Of a stretch of 46,594 nt of DNA, positions 44,600 through 46,594 are shown piece after piece. Below the pieces are notes generated by a model. That model saw only the letters and a list, made by a program, of their open reading frames with translations, was not told the origin of the DNA and made no database searches. How positions within the stretch are numbered: position 1 is the stretch's first letter; every line of letters begins with the position of its first letter. The stretch is from Pseudolabrys sp. (GTDB lineage: Bacteria; Pseudomonadota; Alphaproteobacteria; Rhizobiales; Xanthobacteraceae): positions 1 to 46,594 of the forward strand of contig JADGGK010000017.1 of NCBI GenBank assembly GCA_019689975.1, written 5' to 3'. Position numbers and translations under genes: made by a program.

Positions 44600-44872
44600 T
44601 CATCCTCCGGCCTTCAGCCGCTTGTTGCAGGCGCTCCAATATTTCGGCCAGGTCATGCCGCGCTCGATCTTGCCTGCGGCCTTCTGCGCTTTCCATTCGG
44701 CCGCACATTTCTTCTGACGCGCGCGCGCCGCAAGCTGCCCGGGCGAGGGCGCCCGCTCGGCCGTCTGCGTTTGCGGCTTGCCCTGATCGGTCTGCGCCTG
44801 CGCGCCGGGCCCCGGCAAGATGAGCGCGAACAGGCCGCCGGCGATTAGCCCCGCGGAAATCAGTCTTCGCAT
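44600..44872 (-). CDS. Small exported protein with PsiF-like cysteine motif
   Basis: A 90-residue protein with a signal peptide (1-26, cleavage near AQA-Q), a Gln/Thr/Pro-rich linker, and a C-terminal module KKCAAEWKAQKAAGKIERGMTW followed by PKYWSACNKRL. The two cysteines spaced in this way recall the PsiF repeat of phosphate-starvation-inducible proteins, but similarity is partial. GGGGAGGA is 5 bases before the ATG at 44872. Exported proteins of this type are common in Bradyrhizobiaceae; function unknown. Confidence 0.75.
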   Translation of the reverse strand: MRRLISAGLIAGGLFALILPGPGAQAQTDQGKPQTQTAERAPSPGQLAARARQKKCAAEWKAQKAAGKIERGMTWPKYWSACNKRLKAGG

Positions 44873-45112
44873 GCGATCCTCCCCTTTCGGTCTCGGTTTC
44901 CGTCTCGGTCGTGCGGTCAAGAGCCGACGGCGCCGGCTCTTCATCGCCCGGGGCAGGATACAACCGGAAGCTGCGTATCGTCCAGAGATCGCGCAAATGA
45001 CGAAGTGCCGCGCGGCGAGCCGCGCGAAGCCGGCGCCGATTGCCGAGCGCGCCGATGCCGCTTAAGACACGCGGAGTTTCTCGGGCCCGGGTTGCGGAAG
45101 GGAACAGGACGA

Positions 45113-45892
45113 ATGACGCGCGGCGCGAAGCGGAAATCCCCATCAGCGGCGGCATCGAGCCGGACGGCGCGGCGGCGAGGAACGCGCGCGCGCGTCAAGC
45201 CGATCGAGCTCTACTACTGGCCGACGCCGAACGGCTTCAAGATCTCGATCATGCTCGAGGAATGCGGCCTGCCTTACACCATGATCCCGGTGAACATCGC
45301 CAAGGGCGATCAGTTCAAGCCCGAATTCCTCGCCATCTCGCCCAACAACCGCATTCCGGCGATCGTCGATCCCGCCGGCCCCGGCGGCCGGCCGATCTCG
45401 ATCTTCGAGTCGGGCGCGATCCTGCAATATCTCGGGCGCAAGACGGGCAAGTTCTATCCGCGCGAGGAACGCGCGCGCGTGGAAGTCGAGCAATGGCTGT
45501 TCTGGCAGGTGGGCGGCGTCGGTCCGATGGCGGGACAGGTGCATCATTTCCGCAACTACGCGCGCGAGACGCTGCCCTATGCGATCAAGCGCTACGTCGA
45601 CGAGGTCAACCGGCTCTACGGCGTCATGAACATCCGCCTGCGCGATCGCGACTTCATCGCCGGCAGGTATTCGATCGCCGACATGGCGCTCGTCGGCTGG
45701 GTCAATGGCTGGCAGCGGCAGGGCCAGGACATCGAGCAATTCCCCAACCTCAAGCGCTGGCTCGAGCGGATGAAAGCGCGCCCGGCGGTGCAGCGCGGCA
45801 TGGCGCTCGGCCGCGAGCTGCGCGAAGGCATCGACATGAAGGATCCCAAGGTGCAGGCGGTGCTGTTCGGTCAGCGCGCGCGGGCAAGCTGA
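45113..45892 (+). CDS. Glutathione S-transferase family protein (YghU/YfcG-like)
   Basis: A 259-residue enzyme. The thioredoxin-fold domain opens IELYYWPTPNGFKISIMLEECGLPY, with the T/N of PTPNG as in the Nu-class disulfide-bond oxidoreductases YfcG and YghU, and includes SPNNRIPAIVD and IFESGAILQYL. The helical C-domain has VHHFRNYARE and IADMALVGWV. These enzymes reduce disulfides with two bound glutathiones. Before the fold is a 28-residue Arg/Ser/Ala-rich extension from the ATG at 45113, which has AGGACGA ahead of it. No start codon occurs closer to the fold, so the extension is probably real. Confidence 0.92.
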   Translation: MTRGAKRKSPSAAASSRTARRRGTRARVKPIELYYWPTPNGFKISIMLEECGLPYTMIPVNIAKGDQFKPEFLAISPNNRIPAIVDPAGPGGRPISIFESGAILQYLGRKTGKFYPREERARVEVEQWLFWQVGGVGPMAGQVHHFRNYARETLPYAIKRYVDEVNRLYGVMNIRLRDRDFIAGRYSIADMALVGWVNGWQRQGQDIEQFPNLKRWLERMKARPAVQRGMALGRELREGIDMKDPKVQAVLFGQRARAS

Positions 45893-46128
45893 TCGGCCGC
45901 GGCGCGGCATTGCGCGAAAGTGGTTATCGCGCGCCCAACGCGCGCGGTTAGCGATTTCTCACCGCGGCGCCGCCGTTCACCGTCGATTCATCGCGTCGCT
46001 TAAACCGCCATTCAAATTTTCCCTTGCATGATCGCGCGCGTCGGGCGGCACGCCGTCGCCCGGCGAACGGGGATGCGCCGCGGCGCCGATGCGGACCGCG
46101 GGCGCGCATAACAAGGGGAGGCCTGCTC

Positions 46129-46425
46129 ATGGCTGACATTGACTTGGCGGCGCGTGCGGAAGTCGAGGCATTCGATGCGTCCGCCTGCTTCGCGCGCGGC
46201 ATGATCCATTCGGCCGGCGCCGGCGTTCCGGTCGATCTCGTCGAGGCGCACAAGTGGTTCAACATCGCCGCGCTGCGCGGGCACGCGCAGGCGGCGCGGC
46301 TGCGCCGCGAGATCGCCGAACTCATGAGCGATGCGGAGATCGGCCGCGCCCAGCGCGCCGCGCGCGACTGGCTTGCCGCGCATGCGCAGCCGACATCGCC
46401 GCTTCGCGGCCGCGCGGCGGCATAG
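46129..46425 (+). CDS. Sel1-repeat protein
   Basis: A 98-residue protein holding one clear Sel1-like repeat pair: ACFARGMIHSAGAGVPVDLVEAHKWF then NIAALRGHAQAARLRREI. Sel1 repeats form helical solenoids for protein-protein contacts. No signal peptide is visible. The ATG at 46129 follows AAGGGGAGG at good spacing; the frame is open 35 codons upstream. Single small genes of this type are frequent in Bradyrhizobiaceae; partner unknown. Confidence 0.85.
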   Translation: MADIDLAARAEVEAFDASACFARGMIHSAGAGVPVDLVEAHKWFNIAALRGHAQAARLRREIAELMSDAEIGRAQRAARDWLAAHAQPTSPLRGRAAA

Positions 46426-46432
46426 CGCGAGT

Positions 46433-46594
46433 CGTCATTGCGAGGCGATGCCTCCGCCGTCATTGCGAGGAGCCGCGAAGGGGCAAGGTGACTCACCGCC
46501 GTCATTGCGAGGAGCCGCGCCAGCGGCGACGAAGCAATCCAGACACTGCCCGTGCCAAAGACACGGCGCGCGGTCATTGTGGCACGGCATTCCC
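46433..46594. repeat. Cluster of REP-like CGTCATTGCGAGG repeats
   Basis: Direct copies of CGTCATTGCGAGG start at 46433, 46458 and 46500, with a decayed one (GGTCATTGT) near 46572. The third copy carries the longer form ending GACGAAGCAATCCAG. They follow the Sel1 gene and run to the window end, so the array may continue. Confidence 0.7.

Noticed and set aside
1-46594. CRISPR arrays, prophage, transposases, toxin-antitoxin or restriction systems
   Set aside because: None seen. The only repeated DNA is short REP-like units and one 4 x 15-bp tandem array, and no associated genes are present.

Overview
The window is GC-rich (about two-thirds G+C by eye) alphaproteobacterial chromosome. Its gene set and order point to the Hyphomicrobiales/Rhizobiales, close to the Bradyrhizobium/Rhodopseudomonas side. 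The markers are an adjacent divK-pleD pair, an EipB (DUF1849) protein, a DUF3572 gene next to dinB, a short phasin, TadG-type vWA proteins, and a topA-rnr / dprA-plsY-pyrC-pyrB cluster. Almost everything is housekeeping. There is no CRISPR array, phage, transposase, restriction or recognisable defence system, and I found no tRNA or rRNA gene.

Layout. 1-5.0 kb: panC (minus); a vWA protein overlapping a membrane-anchored J-domain protein (plus); a DD-carboxypeptidase with a SPOR domain (minus); a phasin with its own promoter. 5.0-8.5 kb: two tandem TadE/TadG-like vWA surface proteins (minus). 8.9-15 kb: clpS-clpA (plus), convergent with a minus-strand run of HIT protein, COG3146 acyltransferase, glycerophosphodiester phosphodiesterase and RidA. 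15-19.4 kb: eipB (plus), a dinB-DUF3572 pair (minus), then divK-pleD (plus), the cell-cycle regulator and its diguanylate cyclase partner. 19.8-24.4 kb: a five-gene branched-chain-amino-acid-type ABC importer with its own promoter. 24.5-36.9 kb: a long minus-strand series of DsrE-like protein, rpmG, NUDIX, rnr, topA, lytic transglycosylase, dprA, plsY, pyrC-like, pyrB. 37-46.6 kb: a small secreted protein, ruvX, a dmeF-type metal efflux protein, gatC, a 55-codon ORF coupled to gatA, gatA, a 51-aa membrane protein, gatB, a 21-aa very basic peptide, a small secreted cysteine protein, a YghU/YfcG-like GST and a Sel1-repeat protein.

How genes work together. clpS and clpA form the adaptor and unfoldase of ClpAP proteolysis. 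DivK and PleD link polarity signalling to c-di-GMP. gatCAB makes Gln-tRNA(Gln)/Asn-tRNA(Asn) by transamidation. pyrB sits with a dihydroorotase homologue that has lost metal ligands, so it is probably a structural partner (PyrC') rather than an enzyme. The SPOR-carboxypeptidase, lytic transglycosylase and EipB all serve the envelope.

The most interesting signals are small or non-coding: (i) a 21-residue peptide with 13 Lys/Arg, preceded by a strong ribosome site and a perfect 14-bp palindrome, with a related palindrome in front of the glycerophosphodiesterase gene; (ii) a CxxC micro-ORF overlapping the gatA start; (iii) a dispersed repeat that appears to carry a promoter, at nearly the same distance ahead of rpmG and panC; (iv) the ligand-less dihydroorotase; (v) tandem TadG paralogues, one with a cysteine-rich insert. 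I saw no convincing large undescribed system.
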